Source: an uncultured Bacteroidales bacterium
GTDB lineage: Bacteria; Bacteroidota; Bacteroidia; Bacteroidales; Bacteroidaceae
Assembly: GCA_902801485.1 (NCBI GenBank)
Contig: CADCIP010000012.1
Location: forward strand, 1 to 64,000
Direction: 5' to 3'
DNA length: 64,000 nucleotides
Positions 15,303-22,838 of the stretch are shown here, in pieces. Made by a program: the position numbers and the translations under genes. A model generated the notes under the pieces. It was given only the letters and a program-made list of their open reading frames with translations. It made no database searches and was not told the origin of the DNA. The number at the start of each line of letters is the position of its first letter. Position 1 is the stretch's first letter.

Positions 15303-16340
15303 ATGAAAAGAAGAGATTTTATCCGCACAGCAGCAATTGCTGTTCCTGCCATTGCAACAGCCAATGTTACGGCAGCACCCAAACGTAAGGTTACAGAACC
15401 ACAAAAGCCTAAAGAAGAAGAGATTGCTTCCTTGCCCTTCCGCAACGGGAAGTTTAAAATCGTGCAGCTTACCGACACGCACTTTATCGGAGGTGATGCA
15501 CGCTCGCAAAGAGCATTTGATAATGTGGCTGAGGTGCTGGATGCAGAAAAGCCCGACTTGGTGATTCATACAGGCGACATAATCTTTGCAAAACCCGCAC
15601 GCGAGAACCTTACACAGATTCTTTCGCTGATAACAGAACGCCACATTCCCTTTGCCGTTGCTTTGGGTAATCACGACGAGGAGTTCGGGCTTACGCGCAT
15701 AGAAGTCCTTGAACACATTCGCCAAATGCCGGGATGCCTGAACACAGCTGTCAAGCCTATACACGGCGCTTCCAACGATGTGATTACCATCAACAGTGCC
15801 GACGGGAAAAAGCAATGGGCCCTCTACCTGTTCGACACAGGCAACAAGGCCAAGGAGTTCCCCGAACTGAAATCCTACGATTATATCCATGCCGACCAGC
15901 TTGACTGGTACCGTCAGACAAGCAAGAAGCTAAAAGCCGGGAACGACGGTTCTCCCCTACCCTCGCTGGCCTTTATGCACATTCCTATAATGGAATATCT
16001 GGAGGGACTCTCTGACTCACGTCGTCAGATACGCGGTAATCTGGGCGAGAACCCCTGTTCTCCCATCATAAACAGCGGCGTCTTTGTAGCGATGCGCGAA
16101 GAGGGGGATATAAAGGCTGTCAGTTGCGGACATGATCATGACGACGACTACGTAATGAAGTGGCGCGGCCTATATATGATGTACGGCAGATATAGTGGCG
16201 GAGATACGGTATATAACAACCTGAAACCCAACGGTGCCCGCATCTTTGAGCTGACAGAAGGCAGTTCTTCCTTTAAGACCTGGATCCGGCTTAAAGGAGG
16301 TCGTATAGAACAAGTGCTGACCTTGCCCGAAGAATTCTAA
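15303..16340 (+). CDS. Exported calcineurin-like metallophosphatase
   Basis: A 345-residue phosphoesterase. The N-terminus MKRRDFIRTAAIAVPAIATA is a twin-arginine-type signal, followed by a Pro/Lys-rich linker. All metal motifs of the calcineurin-like fold are present: LTDTHF (D-x-H), HTGDII (GD), LGNHDEE (GNHD), a mid-chain His in FMHIPIMEY, and CGHDHDDDY (GHxH-like). It fits the purple-acid-phosphatase-like (Dcr2/Siw-type) bacterial group. The last 4 bp overlap the end of the converging MscS gene. Its promoter is the second palindromic repeat unit. Confidence 0.9.
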   Translation: MKRRDFIRTAAIAVPAIATANVTAAPKRKVTEPQKPKEEEIASLPFRNGKFKIVQLTDTHFIGGDARSQRAFDNVAEVLDAEKPDLVIHTGDIIFAKPARENLTQILSLITERHIPFAVALGNHDEEFGLTRIEVLEHIRQMPGCLNTAVKPIHGASNDVITINSADGKKQWALYLFDTGNKAKEFPELKSYDYIHADQLDWYRQTSKKLKAGNDGSPLPSLAFMHIPIMEYLEGLSDSRRQIRGNLGENPCSPIINSGVFVAMREEGDIKAVSCGHDHDDDYVMKWRGLYMMYGRYSGGDTVYNNLKPNGARIFELTEGSSSFKTWIRLKGGRIEQVLTLPEEF

Positions 16341-18106
16341 GATTTCTCAGGATAAAGATAGTCAGCCGGCATCTGGGTATCTATTCCGTCGCGACGTGCA
16401 AAAATGTGAGGCGACATAATCTCTACGCCTGACTCGAAGAACCGTTTCAGAAGATTCTGGTGCAGTTCAGAATAGACCCGAGGCATAGCTGCGGAATTGT
16501 CTGTGTAGGCATTAATTTCGTACTCAACGTAGAAATCATCCAAAGCCGTTATCAACATGAAGGGCTTGGGATTCTTCTTGATGCCCTGGGTATCAAGTGC
16601 GGCATTTTCCATAATCTCCTTAATCTGCTGCCAGGGAACGTCATAGCCGATAGTCACCTTGGTATGAACTATAATGCCAAATTCTTTGGCAGCCTCTGTG
16701 TAGTTGGACGTCTGCGCACTGAGCATGTTAGAGTTCTGGATAGTAACAATCTCGTTCTTACGGGTTCGGATGCGAGTAACAAGGACATTTTTCTCGATAA
16801 CTTCCCCGACGATATCGCCTACCTTTATGTAGTCACCAATACGGAAGGGACGCATGTATGTCATTACCATGCCTGCCATAACATTACCTATTATAGAGGT
16901 GGAACCCAGCGAAACGATAAGACCCATGAAAACAGAGACGCCTTGAAAGACAGCCGAGTTAGAACTGGGCAGCAAAGGCCAGATCATCACCAGCATAAGT
17001 GCGTAGCATAACACCCTGAGGATAACAAATGTAGGTGGTGCCCAGTCGGGATAGAAACCGTTTATCTTAAGTCGGCCAGAGGCAATCTCAACAGAGAAAT
17101 ACTTCAGGACACGCACCAGGTACCGGAAACAGATAATGATAATGACAATCTTGAACAAATTGGGCAGGAAGCCCACTATGGAAGAAAGAATATCCTTCAC
17201 AGGATTCAAGATATATCCGATGATGGTGTCAACAAAGGTCTTGGTTTCCGGAAAGATAGAAAATAAGACGGGAACAGAGATGAGCAACTGGAAGAGAATG
17301 AAAAGTATGCGCAGCACCCTATAGAAGAACATAATGACACGCCCCTGACGGTGTACATCAAAAAGTTCATAATCCTTGATATTGATAGGCTTTAGCCAAT
17401 CCAAAACTCTGTGCATCACCTTGGAACGCCATCTGTCAAACAGCCAGATGGTCAGCTTAATGAGTATCAGCTGTACAACAATCAACAGAACGGCAAAGAA
17501 AAGCCTCAGCAACTTCTTCTGTAAACCGTAGGTTTCGTGCAGTTCGATAATTTTATGCTGGATAACAGCCATATACTCATTAGCCAGTTGCGAACGCGGT
17601 TTACCTTGCCAGAGGCCATCGGTATCCGTAACACTCATCACAACGGTATTGCCAGCCATGATATCCGTGGTAAACTCGCCTTCGAAGGTATAGAGGGTAT
17701 CTACTTTAAATACCAACTTATGTGCCAGCGACTCTATAATTTCTCTGGTTGCCTTTACTCTTGTTTCTGGCAGCATACCACCCCTGCGGGCATAGAGAAC
17801 AAGCAGCGTATCATCCTCGACAATGAGTGGAGAGCCCGTTGTAACCTTACGGAGCGAGTCTATACGCTGCTGACGCTGCACTTTTGCTATGGAGTCCATA
17901 CGGGCATTCTGACCGGAACGCTCCAATTGTTCTTGCAGCATAATACGTTGCAACTGCAACTCCTGTACCTGCGAGGTAAGTTCCCGTACCATAGAGTCCG
18001 ATGCTGCAGTTAGGGAATCTGCAAGAGAGCTCTTCTGCTCCTGTGCAGAAAGAGGAATAAAGAAACCTCCAACAAGGCATATAAGAATGGCTGTATATAT
18101 CTTCAT
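16337..18106 (-). CDS. MscS-family mechanosensitive channel (second)
   Basis: A 589-residue channel with a signal peptide (MKIYTAILICLVGGFFIPLSAQ), a Gln-rich coiled-coil segment (about 30-80), several membrane segments (about 190-410) and an MscS domain (about 415-565). The domain contains GSTSIIGNVMAGMVMTYMRP and FRIGDYIKVGDIVGEV. I chose ATG 18106: the frame extends to 18196 but the -7 element TATCTTTG (18141-18134) lies inside that extension. It is shorter than the 882-residue channel encoded at 7133-9781 and differs in sequence. Confidence 0.9.
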   Translation of the reverse strand: MKIYTAILICLVGGFFIPLSAQEQKSSLADSLTAASDSMVRELTSQVQELQLQRIMLQEQLERSGQNARMDSIAKVQRQQRIDSLRKVTTGSPLIVEDDTLLVLYARRGGMLPETRVKATREIIESLAHKLVFKVDTLYTFEGEFTTDIMAGNTVVMSVTDTDGLWQGKPRSQLANEYMAVIQHKIIELHETYGLQKKLLRLFFAVLLIVVQLILIKLTIWLFDRWRSKVMHRVLDWLKPINIKDYELFDVHRQGRVIMFFYRVLRILFILFQLLISVPVLFSIFPETKTFVDTIIGYILNPVKDILSSIVGFLPNLFKIVIIIICFRYLVRVLKYFSVEIASGRLKINGFYPDWAPPTFVILRVLCYALMLVMIWPLLPSSNSAVFQGVSVFMGLIVSLGSTSIIGNVMAGMVMTYMRPFRIGDYIKVGDIVGEVIEKNVLVTRIRTRKNEIVTIQNSNMLSAQTSNYTEAAKEFGIIVHTKVTIGYDVPWQQIKEIMENAALDTQGIKKNPKPFMLITALDDFYVEYEINAYTDNSAAMPRVYSELHQNLLKRFFESGVEIMSPHIFARRDGIDTQMPADYLYPEKS

Positions 18107-18133
18107 AATCGGTCTATACTGTTTTACAGGAGC

Positions 18134-18141
18134 CAAAGATA
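18134..18141 (-). promoter_or_regulatory. -7 element of the second MscS gene
   Basis: TATCTTTG on the minus strand, 27 nt before the ATG at 18106. It also lies just past the rpsF-rpsR-rplI terminator. Confidence 0.55.
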
Positions 18142-18193
18142 GTAATAATTTTGTTTTAAACCGAAAAAAAACGGTTAATTTTGAAACATGAAT

Positions 18194-18224
18194 CAAAAAA
18201 AGCGTAACTCAACAGAGTTACGCT
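18194..18224 (-). terminator. Terminator of the rpsF-rpsR-rplI operon
   Basis: A perfect 10-bp stem, AGCGTAACTC (18201-18210) with GAGTTACGCT (18215-18224), has a 4-nt loop. On the minus strand it is followed by seven Ts (18200-18194). It is a textbook intrinsic terminator 24 bp past the rplI stop. Confidence 0.92.
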
Positions 18225-18247
18225 TTCTTTATGATAGAATGCAAATA

Positions 18248-18769
18248 TTATGCTTCTTCTGCGGGAGTTTCAGCTACAGGAGCCTCAACTGCGGGAGCTT
18301 CAACAGCAGGAGTTTCTTCAACAGGAGCACCCTCGGCAATTACCTTGAAGGGAACCTGAGCAGATACCTCTTTGTGAAGCTTTACGGTAGCAACATAGTC
18401 GCCAACGCTCTTAACATCCTTTACAACGATAATCTTGCGGTCAACGTCGAAGCCAAGCTTCTGCAACTCGTCAGCAATCTGCAAGCTGTTTACACTGCCA
18501 TAGATAACACCAGAGGTGCTAACCTTAGTAGCAATGACAAGAGATACAGCATTCAACTTCTCAGCCTTAGCCTCAGCCTCAGCCTTGATCTTAGCCAACT
18601 TAACAGCTTTCTGCTTCAGTGTTTCAGCCAACTGCTTCTTAGCACTCTCACTGGCAATTACGCCTTTTCCGTAAGGAATGAGATAGTTACGACCGTAACC
18701 AGACTTTACGTTTACAATGTCATTCTTGTAACCCAAGCCAATAACGTCTTCTTTCAGTATAATTTCCAT
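18248..18769 (-). CDS. rplI: 50S ribosomal protein L9
   Basis: A 173-residue L9. The N-terminal RNA-binding domain is intact (MEIILKEDVIGLGYKNDIV, VKSGYGRNYLIPYGKG), followed by the long connecting helix and the C-terminal domain. About 28 extra residues follow at the C-terminus, low-complexity Glu/Pro/Ala/Val repeats (ETPAVEAPAVEAPVAETP), absent from the E. coli protein. It is last in the rpsF-rpsR-rplI operon. Confidence 0.98.
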   Translation of the reverse strand: MEIILKEDVIGLGYKNDIVNVKSGYGRNYLIPYGKGVIASESAKKQLAETLKQKAVKLAKIKAEAEAKAEKLNAVSLVIATKVSTSGVIYGSVNSLQIADELQKLGFDVDRKIIVVKDVKSVGDYVATVKLHKEVSAQVPFKVIAEGAPVEETPAVEAPAVEAPVAETPAEEA

Positions 18770-18786
18770 ATCTATTCCTCCTTTTT

Positions 18787-19053
18787 TTACTTCATCAAGT
18801 CTGTTACGAAGGGCAGCAAAGCCAAATGGCGAGCACGCTTAACAGCCTGAGCCACACGACGCTGATACTTCAGAGAGGTACCGGTGATACGACGGGGAAG
18901 AATCTTACCCTGCTCGTTCAGGAACTTCTTCAGGAATTCAGGATCCTTGTAGTCAATGTACTTAATACCGCTTTTCTTGAAACGGCAATACTTCTTCTTT
19001 TTGACATCAATTGCAGGAGCGGTCAAATAACGGATTTCTGATTGCTGTGTCAT
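18787..19053 (-). CDS. rpsR: 30S ribosomal protein S18
   Basis: An 88-residue S18, with [33 protein letters not shown] and [18 protein letters not shown]. No ssb gene lies between it and rpsF, unlike in Firmicutes. The gap to rpsF is 3 bp and to rplI 17 bp. Confidence 0.98.
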   Translation of the reverse strand: MTQQSEIRYLTAPAIDVKKKKYCRFKKSGIKYIDYKDPEFLKKFLNEQGKILPRRITGTSLKYQRRVAQAVKRARHLALLPFVTDLMK

Positions 19054-19056
19054 AGA

Positions 19057-19401
19057 TTAAGCCTCCTTACTACTTGATTTGTTGTTTCTTCTCTTCTCAG
19101 CATATTCTGCTGCGTACTTCTCCATCTTTACTGTCAGGTAACGAAGTACTCTCTCATCACGACGGTATGCAACCTCCAACTTCTTAATGGTCTCAGGTGC
19201 AGCCTTGAACTCTACGAGCTCGTAGAAACCCGTACTCTTCTTCTCGATGGGGTAAGCCAGTTTCTTCAAGCCCCAGTTCTCCTCGCTGATGATTTCTGCA
19301 CCAGCCTTAACAAGAACGTCTTTGAACTTGTTTACCGCTTCCTTCATCTGATCGTCAGACAAAACGGGAGTTAAAATGAAAACGGTTTCGTATTGATTCA
19401 T
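19057..19401 (-). CDS. rpsF: 30S ribosomal protein S6
   Basis: A 114-residue S6. [16 protein letters not shown] at the N-terminus, [22 protein letters not shown] in the core and a Lys/Arg/Ser-rich C-terminal tail are typical. It heads the operon with rpsR and rplI; a good promoter with both elements is found about 50 bp upstream. Confidence 0.98.
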   Translation of the reverse strand: MNQYETVFILTPVLSDDQMKEAVNKFKDVLVKAGAEIISEENWGLKKLAYPIEKKSTGFYELVEFKAAPETIKKLEVAYRRDERVLRYLTVKMEKYAAEYAEKRRNNKSSSKEA

Positions 19402-19447
19402 AATACGTTAAATAAATTAATTAATACTATTTTGCAAAAATGCGGTG

Positions 19448-19479
19448 CAAAGGTACTGCTTTTAAACGAAACTGCCAAA
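19448..19479 (-). promoter_or_regulatory. rpsF operon promoter
   Basis: On the minus strand TTTGG (19479-19475), then about 20 bp, then TACCTTTG (19455-19448). Spacing and both boxes fit the Bacteroidetes housekeeping promoter well. The leader to rpsF is about 43 nt. Confidence 0.75.
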
Positions 19480-19593
19480 GATTTGCATCATTTTTGCATT
19501 TTTTACCCCAAAACATTTCGTTACTTCAAGAAAAATCATTTACTTTGTATCAGAAAAAGTTTAAACGTTCAAAAAAATAAAAACATTACTATT

Positions 19594-19785
19594 ATGAAAA
19601 AACAGAGTTTAGGTATAACCCTGATTGTTTTAGGTGCATTAATGCTTATTATCAGCTATTTTGCAGCCAGACTTAACCTCGGATTCCTGGCAGAGCTGGT
19701 CGATTACAACTGGTACCAGATGATTGCCTTGCTGATTATCATTGCCGGCATCGTTGCGCATATTGTCATTGCAAAACGTTCTTAA
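19594..19785 (+). CDS. Small two-helix membrane protein
   Basis: A 63-residue protein with two hydrophobic helices (LGITLIVLGALMLIISYF and MIALLIIIAGIVAHIVIA) joined by a short loop, and a basic C-terminus. No known motif. I chose ATG 19594; upstream in-frame sequence is promoter-like and unlikely to be coding. It is 26 bp ahead of an outer-membrane-type protein on the same strand and may be co-transcribed with it. Confidence 0.7.
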   Translation: MKKQSLGITLIVLGALMLIISYFAARLNLGFLAELVDYNWYQMIALLIIIAGIVAHIVIAKRS

Positions 19786-19811
19786 GTATCCATTTACATT
19801 CCTAACGCCTA

Positions 19812-20423
19812 ATGAAATCATTCCGAAAAAACATCGGAACCATTCTGTTCTTGTGCATATGTTCCAACACCTATGCACAATACGACAATTATGATTCCGT
19901 TGAAGATTGGACGTTGGAAGATGTAGAAGAAGAAGCTCCCAAGCCGCAGCACAAAGAATACAAGAACGCCCTTTACGTTCATTATTCACCCAGCAGATAC
20001 TTCACGGATGACTACAAGCAGAAATTCCATGAATTTTCTGTAGGTTATGCCCGTTCCATCCAAATTATGGAAGATATGCCCTATTTCCTTGAAGTAGGAG
20101 CAAATGTCAAATACTCACACGCCAAAGACAATGGCATTAAGTACGACCTGCTCACTTTCAGGATTCCCGTGAATGCTGTATATAAGCTTTATCTTTCCAA
20201 AACGAAGGATATAGCGCTGGCACCCTATGCCGGTGTACATATACGTGCCATAGCAGCGGGAAAGGAAGACGACTGGAAAAGTTTCCAGATAGGGTGGCAA
20301 ACAGGCTTAAGGTTCTATTATAATAAGGTATATTTAGGAGTCTCTTATTCACGTGACTTCCCTGACAAGGAAAAGAATCCCCACGTGCATGAGTGCAGTG
20401 TTCATGTAGGATATTGCTTCTGA
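19812..20423 (+). CDS. Predicted outer-membrane beta-barrel protein
   Basis: A 203-residue protein with a signal peptide (ends near SNTYAQ, residue 23), an acidic stretch (EDWTLEDVEEEAP) and then alternating amphipathic strands with aromatic residues, ending in CSVHVGYCF. A terminal Phe after a beta strand is usual for outer-membrane barrels. I recognise no specific family. The gene is followed by a strong terminator. Confidence 0.65.
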   Translation: MKSFRKNIGTILFLCICSNTYAQYDNYDSVEDWTLEDVEEEAPKPQHKEYKNALYVHYSPSRYFTDDYKQKFHEFSVGYARSIQIMEDMPYFLEVGANVKYSHAKDNGIKYDLLTFRIPVNAVYKLYLSKTKDIALAPYAGVHIRAIAAGKEDDWKSFQIGWQTGLRFYYNKVYLGVSYSRDFPDKEKNPHVHECSVHVGYCF

Positions 20424-20443
20424 GCAGAAGAACAGGAAACAGA

Positions 20444-20484
20444 ACAAAGAGCGGGGCTCCAGGAAATGGAACCCCGCTCTTTGT
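20444..20484. terminator. Strong bidirectional terminator
   Basis: ACAAAGAGCGGGG (20444-20456) pairs perfectly with CCCCGCTCTTTGT (20472-20484). It lies between the barrel gene and the converging response-regulator gene. Confidence 0.85.
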
Positions 20485-20486
20485 AT

Positions 20487-21191
20487 TTACTCTGCCATCA
20501 GATTAGGAACAATCAAACGGTAACCCTTACCATGAACATTGTTAATCTCGATAGAGGGATCATCCTTCAGATGTTTACGCAACTTGGTGATATAGACATC
20601 CATGCTTCGGGCATTAAAGTAATTATCGTCAATCCAGATAGTCTTAAGAGCTAATTCACGCTCCAGGACATCATTGGAATGGGCACACAGCATGGTAAGC
20701 AACTCACACTCCTTTGTGGTAAGCTTGGTTTGTTTGTCACCTATGGAAAGAATCTGACGCTGTGTGTCGAATGTAAACTTACCTAACTGATACTGGGTAA
20801 CAGCACGTGTTGACTTTACCTTTACACGACGCAAAATTGCTTCCATACGATACACCAGTTCATCCATTGAGAAAGGCTTGGTCAGATAATCATCTGCTCC
20901 CAATTTAAAACCTTCCAGAATATCGTCCTTAAGATTCTTTGCTGTCAGGAAGATGATGGGTACCTCAGCATTTACCATACGTATCTCGCGTGCCAATGTA
21001 AAGCCGTCCATCTTGGGCATCATTACATCAAGCAGACACATATCGAACTTGGTTCTCATAAAAGCCTTATAGCCAGCCTCTCCATCAAGATACAGCTCTG
21101 CTTCATAACCTTTGGCCTGCAAATACTCGCGAACCAACATGCCCAGACTCTCTTCGTCCTCGCATAACAGAATGTGCAATTTGTTCTCCAT
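20487..21191 (-). CDS. rprY: OmpR-family response regulator (RprY-like)
   Basis: A 234-residue two-component regulator. The receiver domain has the acidic pair (CEDEES), the phosphorylation Asp in CLLDVMMPKMDGF (about residue 54), the Thr of FLTAKN and the Lys of LTKPFSMDE. The C-terminal winged helix contains LTTKECELL and ARSMDVYITKLRKHLKDD. It is 3 bp downstream of a histidine kinase gene. Overall it resembles Bacteroides RprY; the symbol is by resemblance only. Confidence 0.85.
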   Translation of the reverse strand: MENKLHILLCEDEESLGMLVREYLQAKGYEAELYLDGEAGYKAFMRTKFDMCLLDVMMPKMDGFTLAREIRMVNAEVPIIFLTAKNLKDDILEGFKLGADDYLTKPFSMDELVYRMEAILRRVKVKSTRAVTQYQLGKFTFDTQRQILSIGDKQTKLTTKECELLTMLCAHSNDVLERELALKTIWIDDNYFNARSMDVYITKLRKHLKDDPSIEINNVHGKGYRLIVPNLMAE

Positions 21192-21194
21192 AAC

Positions 21195-22727
21195 TTAATC
21201 TTTTACTATTGGTAATGTTATCATAAATTTAGTCCCTTGTCCTACCTCGCTGCTCACCTTTATAGTGCCATGATGAAGGTCTATCATCTTCTTTACATAC
21301 GCCAGGCCTAAGCCAAAACCTTTTACATTATGCGTATTACCGGTATGAACACGGTAGAACTTATCAAAAATACGTTTCAAATCATCTTTCTGCATACCGA
21401 TGCCATTATCCTTGATGGTTATAATGATATAGTCTTCACCTTGGTTCCTGGTTGAAACTTCAAGATGGAGAGGGGCATCATCACGCTTGTACTTAACAGC
21501 ATTGTCGAGAAGATTAAAGATAATGTTTGTGAAGTGCATCTCGTCAACATTCACGAAAGGATTAAAAGCCTCCAGTCGGGTATCTAAAGTGCCTCCGTTC
21601 TGAGTTACCTTGAGAGAGAATGTCTGAACCACATTATCTATTAGTTCATTGGCATCCAACTCCTGCAGCTTGAGCGCAATATTATTATGGTCGAAAAGAC
21701 TCATCTGCAAGACTTTCTCCACCTGGAAACGAAGTCGTCGGGTCTCGTTGTTAATCACATCTCCCAAACGTTCATAGGTTCCTGCATCCTTGTTGACGCT
21801 CTTATCAGACAACATCTGGGCAGCAAGGGAAATGGTGGAGATGGGGGTCTTGAACTCATGCGTCATATTGTGAACGAAATCGTTCTTCATCTCACTGATC
21901 TTTCTCTGTCGGACGATAAGGTAAACTGTTACCAGGAACGTGACAAACAGGATGAAAGTGAAAATCATAGCAGGCAGCACATACTTGGCCACGCCACTCA
22001 CATATTTCTGGCGGTCAGGGAAATGGACATTAACATAACCCATCTGACCGGTGGGATCACTACGGAACAGGACAATCGGATAATTTGAAGAATTACCTTC
22101 ATCGGTATAGTCGGCACAACGGTACACTTCTCTTCCGTCGGCAGTATAGACAATATAGTGAAAGTCCAGGTTTATACCGTTCCTGACCAATGCACCACGC
22201 AAATAATTTTCCAGTTCGGCCTTTTTAATACGGTCCTGGAAACGTAAGTCGCTGGCTGTGTACATTACAGCATAAATCACTTCATCGAGTACACCACGCT
22301 CGTACAGATAAGCATCCTCGACCTGTTTGCGAAGTTGTTTCATCGCCTGCACCATACGGTTTGGCCGGGAAAAAGTCAAGGTATTAGGGAACTGACCGGG
22401 ATGACGGCCAACCTGCTGCATAACGCTATTATATTTCCTTGTTATTGTATCAAGACCTATCGGAGACGAAACGGAATATGACGACTGCAAATCCATCCTG
22501 TCGCGTTTTTCCTGCTCATGGTGATTCAATACGGTTTGCAAATAACGGTATGTCTCTGAACGCTCCAAATCCCGTGAAGCCTGATCAAGACTACGGTTCA
22601 CATTCTCATCAAATTGCTCCTCACGCATCCTCACCATGGCCGAAGCATACATTCCTTGCAAATATAGCAATACCAGGAAGGATATGCCCACCAACATGCA
22701 GATTATAAAAATGTACGTCCTTTTCAT
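21195..22727 (-). CDS. rprX: Sensor histidine kinase (RprX-like)
   Basis: A 510-residue membrane histidine kinase. It has one N-terminal membrane helix, a periplasmic sensor region (about 30-255), a second helix, and the H-box HNMTHEFKTPISTI with the phospho-acceptor His. The N box (IIFNLLDNAVKY) and G boxes (IKDNGIGM, GFGLGLAYVKKMI) complete the ATPase domain. I chose ATG 22727. A promoter ends 5 nt before it, so the longer frame to 22778 is not transcribed from it. The partner regulator gene follows immediately. Confidence 0.9.
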   Translation of the reverse strand: MKRTYIFIICMLVGISFLVLLYLQGMYASAMVRMREEQFDENVNRSLDQASRDLERSETYRYLQTVLNHHEQEKRDRMDLQSSYSVSSPIGLDTITRKYNSVMQQVGRHPGQFPNTLTFSRPNRMVQAMKQLRKQVEDAYLYERGVLDEVIYAVMYTASDLRFQDRIKKAELENYLRGALVRNGINLDFHYIVYTADGREVYRCADYTDEGNSSNYPIVLFRSDPTGQMGYVNVHFPDRQKYVSGVAKYVLPAMIFTFILFVTFLVTVYLIVRQRKISEMKNDFVHNMTHEFKTPISTISLAAQMLSDKSVNKDAGTYERLGDVINNETRRLRFQVEKVLQMSLFDHNNIALKLQELDANELIDNVVQTFSLKVTQNGGTLDTRLEAFNPFVNVDEMHFTNIIFNLLDNAVKYKRDDAPLHLEVSTRNQGEDYIIITIKDNGIGMQKDDLKRIFDKFYRVHTGNTHNVKGFGLGLAYVKKMIDLHHGTIKVSSEVGQGTKFMITLPIVKD

Positions 22728-22732
22728 ACTGG

Positions 22733-22768
22733 CAAAGGTAATGGGTTTCCTTAAAGAAAACAAAAAAA
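22733..22768 (-). promoter_or_regulatory. rprX promoter abutting the start codon
   Basis: The minus-strand TTTTTTTG (22768-22761) is followed by 20 bp and then TACCTTTG (22740-22733), with only 5 nt to the ATG at 22727. The T-run of the -33 box is also the U-tract of the EF-G2 terminator. Confidence 0.65.
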
Positions 22769-22793
22769 GCCGGCACAAAACGCACCAGCTTTT
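22762..22793 (-). terminator. Terminator of the EF-G2 gene
   Basis: CCAGCTT (22785-22791) pairs with AAGCCGG (22767-22773), and outer A-T pairs extend the stem; on the minus strand one pair is U-G. Seven Ts follow (22768-22762). Confidence 0.7.
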
Positions 22794-22838
22794 AGTATAT
22801 TTAACAATACTATATACAAATAGTTGTCAAAATGTAAA

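Noticed and set aside
18107-18196. Longer start for the second MscS channel
   Set aside because: The promoter lies inside the extension, and ATG 18106 gives a clean signal peptide.
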